Source of the DNA: Lachnospiraceae bacterium
GTDB lineage: Bacteria > Bacillota > Clostridia > Lachnospirales > Lachnospiraceae
DNA: 64,000 nucleotides
NCBI GenBank assembly: GCA_009774245.1
Contig: VSNM01000028.1
Coordinates: 1 to 64,000 of the forward strand
Direction of reading: 5' to 3'
Positions 27,531 through 37,502 of this stretch are shown here, piece by piece. The translations under genes were made by a program, and so were the position numbers. Numbering within the stretch: position 1 is the stretch's first letter; the number at the start of each line of letters is the position of its first letter. The notes below the pieces were generated by a model. That model was not told where the DNA came from, did no database searches, and was given only the letters and a program-made list of their open reading frames with translations.

Positions 27531-29855
27531 ATGAATCAGGAAAGAAAGCAGATCAAAATATTTTAGAATCAGGATTACAAGAAACTGGGTATCCTGTACG
27601 GCCTGTTTTTTGAGGATCTCAATCACGCCGCGGACGGCGGACTGTATGCGGAGATGGTGCAGAACCGCTCGTTTGAATACTGTGAGATGGACAGGAAGGA
27701 GTACCATGCCCTGACTGCCTGGGAAAAAACAGGAGCAATTGAATGGGAGGTGCGGACAGGGCAGCCATTACATACAGGGAAGCCGCATTATCTCCATGTA
27801 AAATCACAGCCCGGCGGCGCTGTCTGCAATACGGGATATAATACGGGCTTTTTTGTGGAAAATGGAAAAGATTATGATTTTTCCATGTACGCAGGAGGCG
27901 TCGGGGGCAGTATCAATATGCGTGTGACAGTGGAAGAAGAAGGGGCAGTCTGTGCGGAGGGAAAGCTCGCAGTCAGCGGCAGGGAGTGGAAGAAGTATGA
28001 ATTGGAGATGAAGGCGTCGCAGACAACAACCCGCGGGCGGCTGGTGCTGACCTTTGAGACAGGAGGAATGTGCGATCTTGACATGATCTCTTTTTTTCCA
28101 CAGGACACTTTTCTCGGAAAGAAGGGCGGTCTGCGGAAGGATATTGCCGAGGCGCTGCAGGAGATGCATCCAAAGTTCATGCGCTTTCCGGGCGGATGCC
28201 TGGTGCACGACGGCAGCCTGAACGATCACGATCGCAATTCCATGTACCGTTGGAAAAGGACCATCGGAAAAGTGGAGGAACGTCCCACATGGCGCAGCAA
28301 CTGGGGCTATAACCAGTCCCTTGGTCTTGGGTATTATGAGTATTTCTGCTTTTGTGAGGAGATTGGCGCGGAGCCGGTGCCGGTGCTTCCGGGAGGATTC
28401 AATCCGCACAAGGGTGTCGGCGTGCCGCTCGAAGAGATTGGGGAATGGGTGAATGACGCACTGGACCTGATTGAGTTTGCGAATGGCGGCAGCGACACGG
28501 TCTGGGGTAAGATCAGAAAGGATCTTGGCCATGAGGCACCCTTTTGCCTGAAATATATCGGAATCGGCAACGAGGAGGTCGGGGACGGATTTTTTGAGCG
28601 CTATCCGTATTTTCATAAGGCAATCCGTGAAAAATATCCGGAGATTCAGATTATCAATACTGCGGGACCATTTGCGTCGGGAGAAAGCTATGAGGCAGGA
28701 TGGCGTTCCGCAAAAAAATATGGTTCCGACCTGGTTGACGAACATTACTATTCTGCCCCGGAATGGTTTCTTGCGAATATGCATCACTATGAAGATTATG
28801 ACGAAAACGGACCGAAAGTATTTCTGGGCGAGTATGCATCATGGGGAAACACGTACTATAATGCACTGGTGGAGGCTGCCTATATGACACATCTGGAGCG
28901 GTCAAAGGCAGTGGCGATGGCGTGTTATGCGCCTATGTTGTGCAATGTGGATTACGTGAACTGGAAACCGGACATGCTGTGGTTCAACAACCACATGGTC
29001 GTAAAGACGCCGAATTATTATGTCCAGAAGCTGTTTATGCAGAACCAGGGCACCGATGCGGTCGCCTTTGAGACCAGGAATCTGGACGAGGTTATCCCGC
29101 TGACGGATGAGAAAGGGATCACGGGAAGATTCGCAGTTGCGGGAAATGACATTGAGGGAAGGATCTGGGAAGTGAGGGCGGCAGACCTGGACACGGGAGA
29201 GAACTGGGAGCTGCACGATGTCCGGATCGACGAGGATAATCTGGAGCACCTGTTCATGGATATCAGAAGCAGTCACTATAAGGTGTCCTTCCGTTTCCAG
29301 CGGACAGCAGGAAGGAAAGGGCTGAAAATCTATATCGGGGAAAAGGATGAGAAAAACCGGCTGGTATGGGAATTTGGCGGCTGGGATAACTGGGACTGCA
29401 ACCTGACATCCTGCTATGCAGGGAGAAATTCGACGATTTCGCAGCGGCTTTTCCATGTGGAGGATACCGAATATTTCCTGGAGCTTGAGGTGGAAGACCG
29501 CAGGATACGGACATGGGTGAATGGAATTTTATATAATGACGCCGTTGACCGTCTGCCTGAGCTGGAGGAACTATATGTGACCGCCAGCGTGGACAGAAAT
29601 AGTGGCAGGACAATATTGAAAGCGGTAAACCTCACAGGAGAGGCGAAGGAAGTACAATTGATCCTGGACGGAGCAGTAAAGAACTCTGTGACGGTCACCT
29701 GTTTAAAGGGTTGCGGTCTGGATGAGACCAATTCCTTTGAAAATCCAGACAACACCACGCCGCAGACAGAGCATATTTCTGTAGACAAAAATGAAATGTC
29801 GTATGTATTTGCACCGCATTCTGTCACAATACTGTCTTTTGGGAATGTTGGATAG
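27531..29855 (+). pseudogene. GH51 alpha-L-arabinofuranosidase with an in-frame amber codon
   Basis: An ATG at 27531 behind GGTGGAGAAG opens a frame that meets TAG at 27564-27566 (codon 12), then runs open to 29855. Conserved GH51 N-terminal sequence, LYGLFFEDLNHAADGGLYAE, lies after the TAG but before the next ATG (27654). Re-initiation there would remove the first strand of the barrel. Catalytic residues are present: acid/base Glu in GIGNEEVG and nucleophile Glu in VFLGEYASWG. A lectin-like insert (about 29130-29580) interrupts the C-terminal beta domain. It releases terminal arabinose from arabinan when intact. It is either a recent nonsense mutation or needs amber read-through. No signal peptide is seen. 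Confidence 0.8.
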
Positions 29856-29873
29856 TTTTCTTTTGGGGCGCAA

Positions 29874-29901
29874 AAAACGCAGGCTGACCAGCCTGCGTTT
29901 T
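29874..29901. terminator. Bidirectional intrinsic terminator
   Basis: AAAACGCAGGCT pairs perfectly with AGCCTGCGTTTT around a four-base loop, between the convergent GH51 and flavin reductase genes. Confidence 0.9.
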
Positions 29902-29904
29902 CGC

Positions 29905-30408
29905 TTATCGCGCCATCAGTTCGATGATCTCCCCGACGTACATCGTGTGCATGTCGCCGTCGGCATACCATTTGGCGATCTCAGGGGACAGGAAGGAGTC
30001 CTCTGTCAGCTTCGTTGCGGACAGTTTCTGGCACAGAAGGACGAAACTGCCCTCATCGATGAATGGGATTGAGTGCTTGTAATTCCATGTAAGACCGGCT
30101 CCGGCAATCTTGTCCCCGTCGCGCCCGGAGTGGGAACCGCAGTAACTTAGCGCCTCCTTGTATTCCTTTCCCATAAAGGAAACAGAGAAAAAGTCTCCGG
30201 CATCGATAAACTCCTTGGTGTACCTCGAGTCGCGCACAAAGATAAAAACGACATTTTTCCCCCAGAGGACACCCACGCCGCCCCAGCTGACGGTCATGGT
30301 GTTTGCTTTCTGCCTGGAACCAGCTGACACAAGCGCCCAGTCTTTTCCGAACGATTCAAATGGATTGAACTCCAGAGTATCAACTGGAATCGGTTGAAAT
30401 ACATGCAT
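29905..30408 (-). CDS. Flavin reductase family protein (FMN-binding split barrel)
   Basis: The 167-residue protein matches the flavin reductase-like split-barrel family, with ANTMTVSWGGVGVLWGKNV and later VRDSRYTKEFI and FFSVSFMG. Members bind FMN and act as NAD(P)H:flavin reductases or electron donors. AAGGAG is seven bases before the ATG. It is a single-gene unit with a clear promoter and an overlapping palindrome, so it is probably repressed by a small DNA-binding regulator that is not encoded in this window. Confidence 0.85.
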   Translation of the reverse strand: MHVFQPIPVDTLEFNPFESFGKDWALVSAGSRQKANTMTVSWGGVGVLWGKNVVFIFVRDSRYTKEFIDAGDFFSVSFMGKEYKEALSYCGSHSGRDGDKIAGAGLTWNYKHSIPFIDEGSFVLLCQKLSATKLTEDSFLSPEIAKWYADGDMHTMYVGEIIELMAR

Positions 30409-30442
30409 AGTAATCGCTCCTTACTATAAAATTATTGTGATC

Positions 30443-30481
30443 GGATAGTATTAGTATACTATCCTGCGCTCAAAATGACAA
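30443..30481 (-). promoter_or_regulatory. Promoter and operator of the flavin reductase gene
   Basis: On the minus strand TTGTCA (30481-30476) and TATACT (30458-30453) are 17 bases apart. The palindrome GGATAGTA/TACTATCC (30443-30464) covers the -10 box, an arrangement typical of repression. Confidence 0.75.
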
Positions 30482-30801
30482 CAATTCTTGTGAAACTTTT
30501 CACAAAAACCGCGAGGCTGTAACAGTTCACAGGCTTACAGAAAGTAGTGGGAATCATGCGCCAAATTGATGTCCTTTATCAATTTGTGTGCAAAAAAGAT
30601 GCTGTTTACGCCAACAATACCCAAATTGCAGCAAAACCCTGCATGGGCGTGAACAGTAACGCGAGGCTAAAAAAGCTAAACTACAACAAAAATATTGCCT
30701 GTTTTTCCAAAATGAGATATCATAAAAGAGAGCGGATTGTTTATGTAGGAGAGAAGGGAATTCCCTGCTCGATTGGTAATGGAAAATACGGAGGCTGACA
30801 G
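30482..30801. other. Intergenic region with degenerate repeats
   Basis: No convincing gene is visible. GCGAGGCT occurs at about 30529 and 30661 next to partly inverted GTAACAGTTCAC and GTGAACAGTAAC. GGGAATTCCCTGCTCGATTG near 30758 resembles the end of the family 1 structured repeat. GGAGG at 30790-30794 serves the next gene. Confidence 0.5.
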
Positions 30802-33800
30802 GTGAATAGAAGATTACGGAGTCGCATTACAGCGATCATGCTGATGGTTGTGATGCTTACAGGGCACTGGGGCGTTTCGGGGGTACGGGCACAGGAGGAA
30901 AGTGAGAGCGAGATCTCAGGTCCATTGAAGGTCACTTTCAATCTTGAGGAAAAGGAAATCCGCCAATATATCGAGGGCTTTGAGCAAAAATATCCGGGAG
31001 TGGAAGTCACCTATGAGTGTGTGGACGACTATGAAAATGCGATGGTGGACCGAATCGCTGACGGGGATTACGGGGATGTGCTGTTTGTTCCGGGATTTAT
31101 GGATGACAGGGAGATACCCAACTGTTTTGTGCCGCTGGGCAACTATTACCGGATGGCAGGGAAGTACAATTACATTGACAGTGGGTTCATATCGGGAAAT
31201 ATAGTTTACACGATTCCCTCAAGCGCTTATCTGATGGGTGTTGTGTATAATAAGGATGTATTTTACAAGGCGGGAATCAGCAGTCCACCCAGGCATATTG
31301 ATGAGTTCCTTGAAGATATGGCCATGATCAGGGAACGGACAGACGCCACACCTGTGTATATCAACAGTTTTCTTGACTGGACGCTTCGAAACTGGATTGA
31401 TTTTCCCTATGCGGAGATGACAGGAGATCCCGATTATAAAGGAAATAAATTTGTCTACGAAAAGAACCCTTTTACAGAGGGCGGCACGCACTATGCAGTG
31501 TATCAGATGCTTTATGATCTGGAGGCGCATGGATATACAGAGGGATTTGAGAATGATATCAGCTGGGAGACAACCTGCAGGGATCTGAATGAAGGGCGCT
31601 GTGGATGCATTATCATGGGTTCCTAGGCGCTGGCTCAGATCAAGGCTTCCGGGAAAGACAGCGATTCTATTGGGTTTATGCCGTTTCCAAATGAGATCAA
31701 TGGCAAGCAGTATGTGACGCTCAATACAGATTACAATTATGCGGTGAAGCGGGACAGTGACAATGTTGACGCGGCAAAGGCATTTGTCGAATATATGCTT
31801 GACGAGTCGGGCTATGCTCTGGACCGGGAGCTGATCTCCATTGTCAAGACTGATCCGTACTCAGATACATACGGCGACATGGCCAATGTTATCCCAGTGA
31901 GAAACGAGCCATATAACGGTGGAAATTATGCGACCTACCTGAATATGATAAAGTCGATGAATCCGGCGGATGCAGGGGAGATCAGGAATATTATCAGGGC
32001 AGCCGGACAGGGAAGCGAGAGCTTTGACCGGATCATGCAGGAGTGGAATCAGCGATGGGAGGATGCGCGGTCAGACGGCATAACCCTGCTGGACAGGAGC
32101 GAGACGCTTGCGCTGTCCATTGAGGAGAGCGCGGAGGGCGAGACGGAGAGCAGCCAGGCGGAAAGCTTCTTCAAGACGGACTATGATATCATGCTTTCCG
32201 CCACAGAGAATGAGTACATCGACAGCAAGAAGAATCTGTGTGTGGGATATCTCAGGGAACATGCGCCCTTTCAGTATGAGACAGAGGATGAACTGCTGAA
32301 CCGGAGCTTTGCGGGGCTGTGCGCGATGATGTGCCGGACGATCGAGGACAATACCAGTCTGATGTTGGAGTACGTTCCCTATGACAGTGAGGAGGAACTG
32401 ATACAGGCTCTGGAATCAGGGGAGCTGGATATGGCTGCTGGTGTGAAGAACATCCCCCTGTATGAGGACAGAATCAAGTTCTCGAGAGACTATATTGAAT
32501 ATATCAACGTACTGATGCGAAATGAGAATATCGACGTCAACCATCTGGAGGGAAGAAGGCAGGCTGTCATATCCGGCGAGAACGATACCATAGAGCTGAC
32601 AGATCAGCCTCAGACAGTGGAGGTGGCGTCGATTGCCGAGGCAGTGAAGAGCATTGAGACGCAGGCTGCGGAGTACGCCATAACGAATTACTACAGCGCC
32701 GAGTACTATATCCGCGACGGTGAGTGCCAGAATATTGTCGTGATGCCGCTGACGGAGAAGACGTAGCTTGGATTTGCGTTCGCAAATGATGTGGACAGCA
32801 GACTGATCGCGATCTGCAATAAGTGCATCTACAGCCTGTCGGAGGATACCATACAGATGATGCTGCTGCAGAATATGGACCCGGAGGCAAAGCCGGTAAC
32901 ACTCGCGCGGTTTGTCAGAGAGAATCCGCTCACGGCGGTTCTGGTGGGACTGCTGATCCTGCTTCTGATAGCCGCCGCGCTGTTTACCGTGTGGCGTGAA
33001 AAGGAGAAGAGCCGCAAGAAGCGGGAGCTCGACAACAAGCGGTACGCGATATTGTCGCATCTGACGGACGAGTATGTGTTTGAGTATGACTTAAAAGAGG
33101 GCGTTGTTCATTTCGAGGAGAAGTTTGAGAAGAAATTTCACTTTGAGCGGGATATCAGGCTGACGGATTATGCGTATGACCAGCCGGCGCTGAACATATT
33201 GATCGAGAACTGTAATCTGGCAAAGGAGAATGAGTCCACGACAACGGATGATTTTGAGCTGGAGGACAGTGCGGGAGCAAAGCAGTGGTACCGCATGATC
33301 GCTTACCGCATTGCGGGGGGAGACGGACAGCCGAGCCATCTGATCGGCAAGATTGTGAACGTGCAGGATGCTGTGGAGGAGAGACAGCGGATTCAGAATG
33401 TGGCAGACCGGGACGCGCTGACCGGCATCTACAACAGGACAGGCTACGAGAAGCGCGTTCGCGAGCTCTCGGAAAAATACGGGGAAAAGGCATCGGTCAC
33501 ATTTGCTGTGCTCGATCTTGATAACTTCAAGTCCGTGAATGATTCCCTTGGTCACGCGGGCGGAGATGAGGCCCTAAAACTCCTTGCGGGCAGACTGGAC
33601 CGGATGTCCGGCGAAAACACGATTGTCGCGCGCTATGGCGGTGACGAGTTTGTGGTCTGTATGTTTGCGGTCGGTCAGGCGGACGGACGGAAAATCTTTG
33701 AGACGCTTGTGAGCGGTATGGATACAGACATGAACTATCAGGGACATATTCATCATCTCTCCATCAGTCTGGGAGCTGTCTACGCAGACCATGTGCTCTA

Positions 33801-33861
33801 TCAGGTGAAATCAGCGGGAAAGAATGGTTTCCAGTTGATTTGCCACGGGGAGAATGGTTGA
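30802..33861 (+). pseudogene. Binding-domain membrane protein with GGDEF domain, split by two amber codons
   Basis: One reading frame of 1020 codons runs from a GTG (GGAGG seven bases upstream) to 33861, broken only by TAG at 31624 and 32764. In order it has a signal peptide ending near VRAQEE, a family-1 sugar-binding-protein-like domain (about residues 38-430), a second family-3-like binding domain (about 465-700), a TM segment AVLVGLLILLLIAAALFTVW, a PAS-like stretch and a GGDEF domain with intact RYGGDEF (33631-33651). The first TAG replaces what is probably Trp in MGS-W-ALAQ. Near 33785 about 20 residues normally found before the last GGDEF helix are missing. It would have sensed extracellular ligands and made cyclic di-GMP; it is probably inactive now. 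Confidence 0.75.
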
Positions 33862-33886
33862 ACAAAATACTTGAAAACGATAAAAA

Positions 33887-33922
33887 AAGGGTATTTACAA
33901 AAAATGTAAATACCCTTATAAT
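33887..33922 (+). promoter_or_regulatory. blaI promoter with overlapping palindromic operator
   Basis: TTTACA (33894-33899) and TATAAT (33917-33922) are 17 bases apart. A perfect 13-bp inverted repeat, AAGGGTATTTACA/TGTAAATACCCTT, spans from the -35 to the start of the -10. It contains the TACA/TGTA half-sites usual for BlaI-type repressors, so autorepression is likely. Confidence 0.8.
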
Positions 33923-33958
33923 GTTTTTAAATAGTATCTATTATGAGGAAAATGAAGT

Positions 33959-34372
33959 ATGCGGGAAAAATATCAGTTATCTGAGCGGGAATGGCAGGTC
34001 ATGAATTTTATGTGGGATCAGGAGAAAGCGGTGACCAGTATGGACATACTGGAATCACTGCCGGACGTTATGCCAAACGCTACTTATGTCCATAGGACGA
34101 TCAATTCCCTGCTCGACTCCGGATTGATACAGGAATCTGGGGTTGTCCTACACAATACGCAGTATGCGAGAAAATTCATGCCGTGTATGACAAGGGAAGA
34201 ATATGCGGCCAAATATCTGGTAGGGCAGGGAATCCAGAGGAAATCACTGGGGAGAGTGGCAATGGCCTTGTTTCATGAGACACAGGGCGGTGATTATCAA
34301 TATACCCAGGAAACAATAGAAGAATTGCAGGAAATTATCAACCAGTTGAAAAATCAGTCAGATCATTCCTGA
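33959..34372 (+). CDS. BlaI/MecI/CopY family transcriptional repressor
   Basis: The 137-residue protein has the winged-helix start LSEREWQVMNFMWDQE and the dimerisation helices of the BlaI family. The cleavage point used in BlaI inactivation cannot be identified with confidence. It is followed 14 bases later by a BlaR1-like membrane metalloprotease, its usual partner. No beta-lactamase or PBP gene is present within the window, so the inducing signal and targets are unknown. The palindrome over its own promoter suggests autoregulation. GAGGAAAATGAAGT before the start is a moderate ribosome site. Confidence 0.9.
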   Translation: MREKYQLSEREWQVMNFMWDQEKAVTSMDILESLPDVMPNATYVHRTINSLLDSGLIQESGVVLHNTQYARKFMPCMTREEYAAKYLVGQGIQRKSLGRVAMALFHETQGGDYQYTQETIEELQEIINQLKNQSDHS

Positions 34373-34386
34373 CAGGAGTATACATA

Positions 34387-35544
34387 ATGAATATTACAGC
34401 ATATTCTGTGGCGACGGCTTGGATATGGACTTCATTGCTGATCGTAATTATGTGTACAATACAGCAGAATAGAAAGACGCTGCATTATTTTGGCGTCCGA
34501 AATCTGCTCATTTTATATGGTTTCTGTATATTGAGGACAATCGTGCCAATCGAACTTCCGATAACCAGGGTGATTCCGGTGAAAGGTGTTTATAATATCG
34601 TGACGCGTTTCTGTGTAAAGCCGTTGATTGGCGCCTGGATTCCGGCAGGGTATGTGCTGTTAGTGATATGGGGAAGCGTTACGGCGGTTAAATTGTGCAT
34701 ACTTGTGAAAGATTATTGGATATCAAATCATATGTTCTGCTATTTCCCTATACAATATGACGAGTCCGGACAGCAGGTATTGGAAAAACTTCAAAGAGAA
34801 CATGGAGATCATCGAAAGATCACCGTGTACAGAACGTCCTTAACCGTTCCAATGGAAACGGGAATATGGCATTCCAGGATTCTGCTGCCAGACCAGCGTT
34901 ATACCCAACAGCAATTATACTATATCATACGGCATGAATATTTCCATATATTACATCATGACACAGCCACAAAACTGATCATCAATCTTTGGATGTGCAT
35001 ATTCTGGTGGAATCCAGTCACTTATGTATTGAGCCGTAATATGGAGAATACTCTGGAACTCAACTGTGATCTCACAGTTGTAAATTCATTGGATCACGTG
35101 AAACGGGCGGAATATCTGTCGACAATCCTTTATGTCATGAAAAACAGAAAGAAACCTTTGGACAACAAATGTTTACCCAAAAGTATGAATGCTCTGTATA
35201 AACTGCATAATGATGCAGAGCTTGTCAAAAGATTCCGCATGATATCAGAATGCGTAAATATGACGGAAACGGCGCAAAAAAGACATAAATTACAGTTGCG
35301 AATATTGTCGGCAGTGTACATGATTGCTTTTTTCCTCTCCTATTGTTTTGTTATTCAGTCAAAATTTGAAGTTCCGGCAGGGGACATGACAAAGGAGGTG
35401 GATGACTATTACATAGAGCCAGAAAAAATTTATTTACGCCAAAATGGAAACGTGTATGAGGTGGTAACAGAAAATGGAGAGGTAATTATTATTGATGAAG
35501 AGACTGCGATGTCAATGAAAGAGTTGGGTTTAGAAAGAAAGTAG
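34387..35544 (+). CDS. BlaR1-like M56 family membrane metallopeptidase
   Basis: The 385-residue protein has about four membrane segments. The zinc motif is RHEYFHILHHD (HEYFH), with a downstream ELNCD glutamate, as in the M56 domain of BlaR1 and MecR1. It lacks the large penicillin-binding sensor domain. The last 65 residues after the final membrane span are a short extracellular tail. It therefore probably senses something other than beta-lactams through that tail or a partner protein. The family cleaves the cognate repressor when induced. GACAGGAG precedes the ATG. It ends in TAG, ten bases before a small secreted protein gene. Confidence 0.85.
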   Translation: MNITAYSVATAWIWTSLLIVIMCTIQQNRKTLHYFGVRNLLILYGFCILRTIVPIELPITRVIPVKGVYNIVTRFCVKPLIGAWIPAGYVLLVIWGSVTAVKLCILVKDYWISNHMFCYFPIQYDESGQQVLEKLQREHGDHRKITVYRTSLTVPMETGIWHSRILLPDQRYTQQQLYYIIRHEYFHILHHDTATKLIINLWMCIFWWNPVTYVLSRNMENTLELNCDLTVVNSLDHVKRAEYLSTILYVMKNRKKPLDNKCLPKSMNALYKLHNDAELVKRFRMISECVNMTETAQKRHKLQLRILSAVYMIAFFLSYCFVIQSKFEVPAGDMTKEVDDYYIEPEKIYLRQNGNVYEVVTENGEVIIIDEETAMSMKELGLERK

Positions 35545-35554
35545 AGGGAAAGAT

Positions 35555-35806
35555 ATGAGAAGAGAACTGGTATTATTGGGTGTAATGTCTATATTATTTA
35601 CACCGGTATTTGCTGAAACATTAGAGATGAACAATATGGCTTCTTTTCAAATTCAAAGTAATAGTTTATTAAATGAAGGGATTACACCATATGCTGATTC
35701 TATAGTAACCAAATACAAGTTGATTAATTCAAAGTTGTATTATCGAAGATGGAACGAATCAAAAGGATATTGGGTGGATAGTGATTGGATACCATATAAT
35801 CCTTAA
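35555..35806 (+). CDS. Small secreted protein of unknown function
   Basis: The 83-residue product starts with a signal peptide (MRRELVLLGVMSILFTPVFA, cleavage likely before ETLEM). The mature peptide of about 63 residues ends in an aromatic-rich block, KLYYRRWNESKGYWVDSDW. From memory, similar RRWNE..GYWVD proteins occur as paralogues in Lachnospiraceae, but I cannot name a function. It lies directly after BlaR1, with a GGGAAAG ribosome site, so it may belong to the same operon and be the signal or the output of that system. Confidence 0.65.
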   Translation: MRRELVLLGVMSILFTPVFAETLEMNNMASFQIQSNSLLNEGITPYADSIVTKYKLINSKLYYRRWNESKGYWVDSDWIPYNP

Positions 35807-35984
35807 GCATGAAACACATTTAAGTAATGTTAGGAGATGGTTGCTATGAATGTTATAATACCCACATAAAATCAGTGGTAGGAATCCTGCTTCCAATAGA
35901 GCTTGAAATTATGTGGATGATATTATTAGTATAGAATATAGGCGTATTTGGAAAAAATAATTACATGAAGGAGACAAAAAAGGG

Positions 35985-37469
35985 ATGCGAAAGAAAGCTA
36001 GAAATGTGATCATCTTTTTTATAATTATTATGCTTGTAAACAATAATATATTAATCACTCACGCTGAGGAAAGTGTTAGTAATGAGGAACCAATAGAAGT
36101 TGAGTTAAATGACTATGAGACGCCTATTGCATCTTTAGACGAGGATGATGAAATACCAAAATTTGCAACAAGTTCTGAACCATTTACTATACAGTTGCAG
36201 GATAATAAAATATACAATTCAAGTGTTGAACCAATAAATGGAGTTGCGATAGGAACCATAGATAATATTGCGGAATTGGGTAATACACCAGTAGTGCTGG
36301 CAGATCTTCCTGCTAATACAGATCCTAATTATGCATATGGATTGACCGCAGATACAGAATATACCAGTACAATTACACAGGAAGGGGAAATTCGTTGGTA
36401 TGCCTTTGATATTTCTGCTTTAACAAAAGTATCCATGTTAGTTAAAGCAGAGGAAAATATGGATATAGATATTTTTTTATTTAAATTAAATACAAGTACT
36501 ATGACATTAGAAAGTACAAACTTAAGTGCTCAAAATTACGGCTCAGAAGAATATTTTAGCTATGTAATTGGAGAAGGGGTATACTATTTTGCTTTGTTAG
36601 GGGCAACCGGAAATGGTACGTTTGCTCTGGATTTTTTTGAAAATGCAAGCTATGTAGACCAAGAAATAAATGATTCAATTAAAACGGCACAAATTATTGG
36701 ATCAGATACAGGGTTTACGAGGAAAGAAGAGGTTACTGGAATTATTGACACAATGAGAGATGTGGATTATTATAAAATAAATGTAACAGGATTGCAGCCG
36801 TTATTGGTTCATCTTGAGGTTACAGCTCCACAGAATCATACAATGGTATGGATTAATACAGATACATCTCCTGATAGGCTAATATATAAAAGTGGAAATT
36901 GTATTTTAGCGCCGGGTGTACATTATTTTGCGATATATGATACCAAGGGAGAATATTATAAAGGAAATGGAACTTATAAAGTGTCTATAAATGTTATTAC
37001 TGGTAATTTGACCAAGGATTTGCAGGCAACCTCTTACAAATACTATCCTGAATATCCCGCGATACTGCAGTGGCGTCCAGATAGATCCCAATATTATTTA
37101 AATGGAATCGATTTATATATATATCAAGGGTTTGGGGAAACTCATGGAAGTCAGGGTAGTCCATATTATGAAAGGTGGAATATAAATTTTTACCGTGCTA
37201 ATGATCTGATATATGATATCATAGGGGTTAAAAATAATTATATAAGCCTAGCGGAAAGTAAAAAGAAGTATTCAAGAGTATTTTTCATAGAAGTTGGATC
37301 AGAGGATGGGAGGACTGTATTTGGTGACGGATTTACAGTAACAGGAACAGTAATGAGCGATTATAATATTACACATGCAATTATTGCAGTTGATGCGATT
37401 ACAGGAATTGCGGTTGATGTCATTTGGCCAGATCCTAATCCATTTGACGGGGTGACTCCAAGTATGTAA
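35985..37469 (+). CDS. Secreted protein with two PPC-like beta domains
   Basis: The 494-residue protein has a signal peptide (residues 1-27, ending ITHAEE). Its first repeat, EIRWYAFDISALTKVSMLVK (about residues 138-215), and second, DVDYYKINVTGLQPLLVHLE (about 258-330), look like bacterial pre-peptidase C-terminal domains, which are usually carried by secreted enzymes. No catalytic domain is recognisable in the remaining 150 residues. The gene is markedly richer in A and T than gltB or the add operon, suggesting transfer. GAAGGAGAC is nine bases before the ATG. The 178-base spacer upstream holds no gene. Confidence 0.65.
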   Translation: MRKKARNVIIFFIIIMLVNNNILITHAEESVSNEEPIEVELNDYETPIASLDEDDEIPKFATSSEPFTIQLQDNKIYNSSVEPINGVAIGTIDNIAELGNTPVVLADLPANTDPNYAYGLTADTEYTSTITQEGEIRWYAFDISALTKVSMLVKAEENMDIDIFLFKLNTSTMTLESTNLSAQNYGSEEYFSYVIGEGVYYFALLGATGNGTFALDFFENASYVDQEINDSIKTAQIIGSDTGFTRKEEVTGIIDTMRDVDYYKINVTGLQPLLVHLEVTAPQNHTMVWINTDTSPDRLIYKSGNCILAPGVHYFAIYDTKGEYYKGNGTYKVSINVITGNLTKDLQATSYKYYPEYPAILQWRPDRSQYYLNGIDLYIYQGFGETHGSQGSPYYERWNINFYRANDLIYDIIGVKNNYISLAESKKKYSRVFFIEVGSEDGRTVFGDGFTVTGTVMSDYNITHAIIAVDAITGIAVDVIWPDPNPFDGVTPSM

Positions 37470-37502
37470 AAATCATAGAAGTTAAATAAGGGGGACTACA
37501 AA

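Noticed and set aside
30547..30798. 83-codon open frame upstream of the GGDEF gene
   Set aside because: It runs through repeat-like intergenic sequence, lacks a ribosome site and has no conserved features.
27564..32766. TAG recoded as a sense codon throughout the genome
   Set aside because: TAG ends many intact genes here, such as those for GH28, gltB, gltD, the BlaR1-like protein and the RlmL-like enzyme, and read-through there would run into terminators or following genes. Nonsense mutation is the simpler default.
35807..35984. Short peptide gene starting at the ATG near 35846
   Set aside because: It stops after seven codons and has no conserved context beyond a chance AGGAG.
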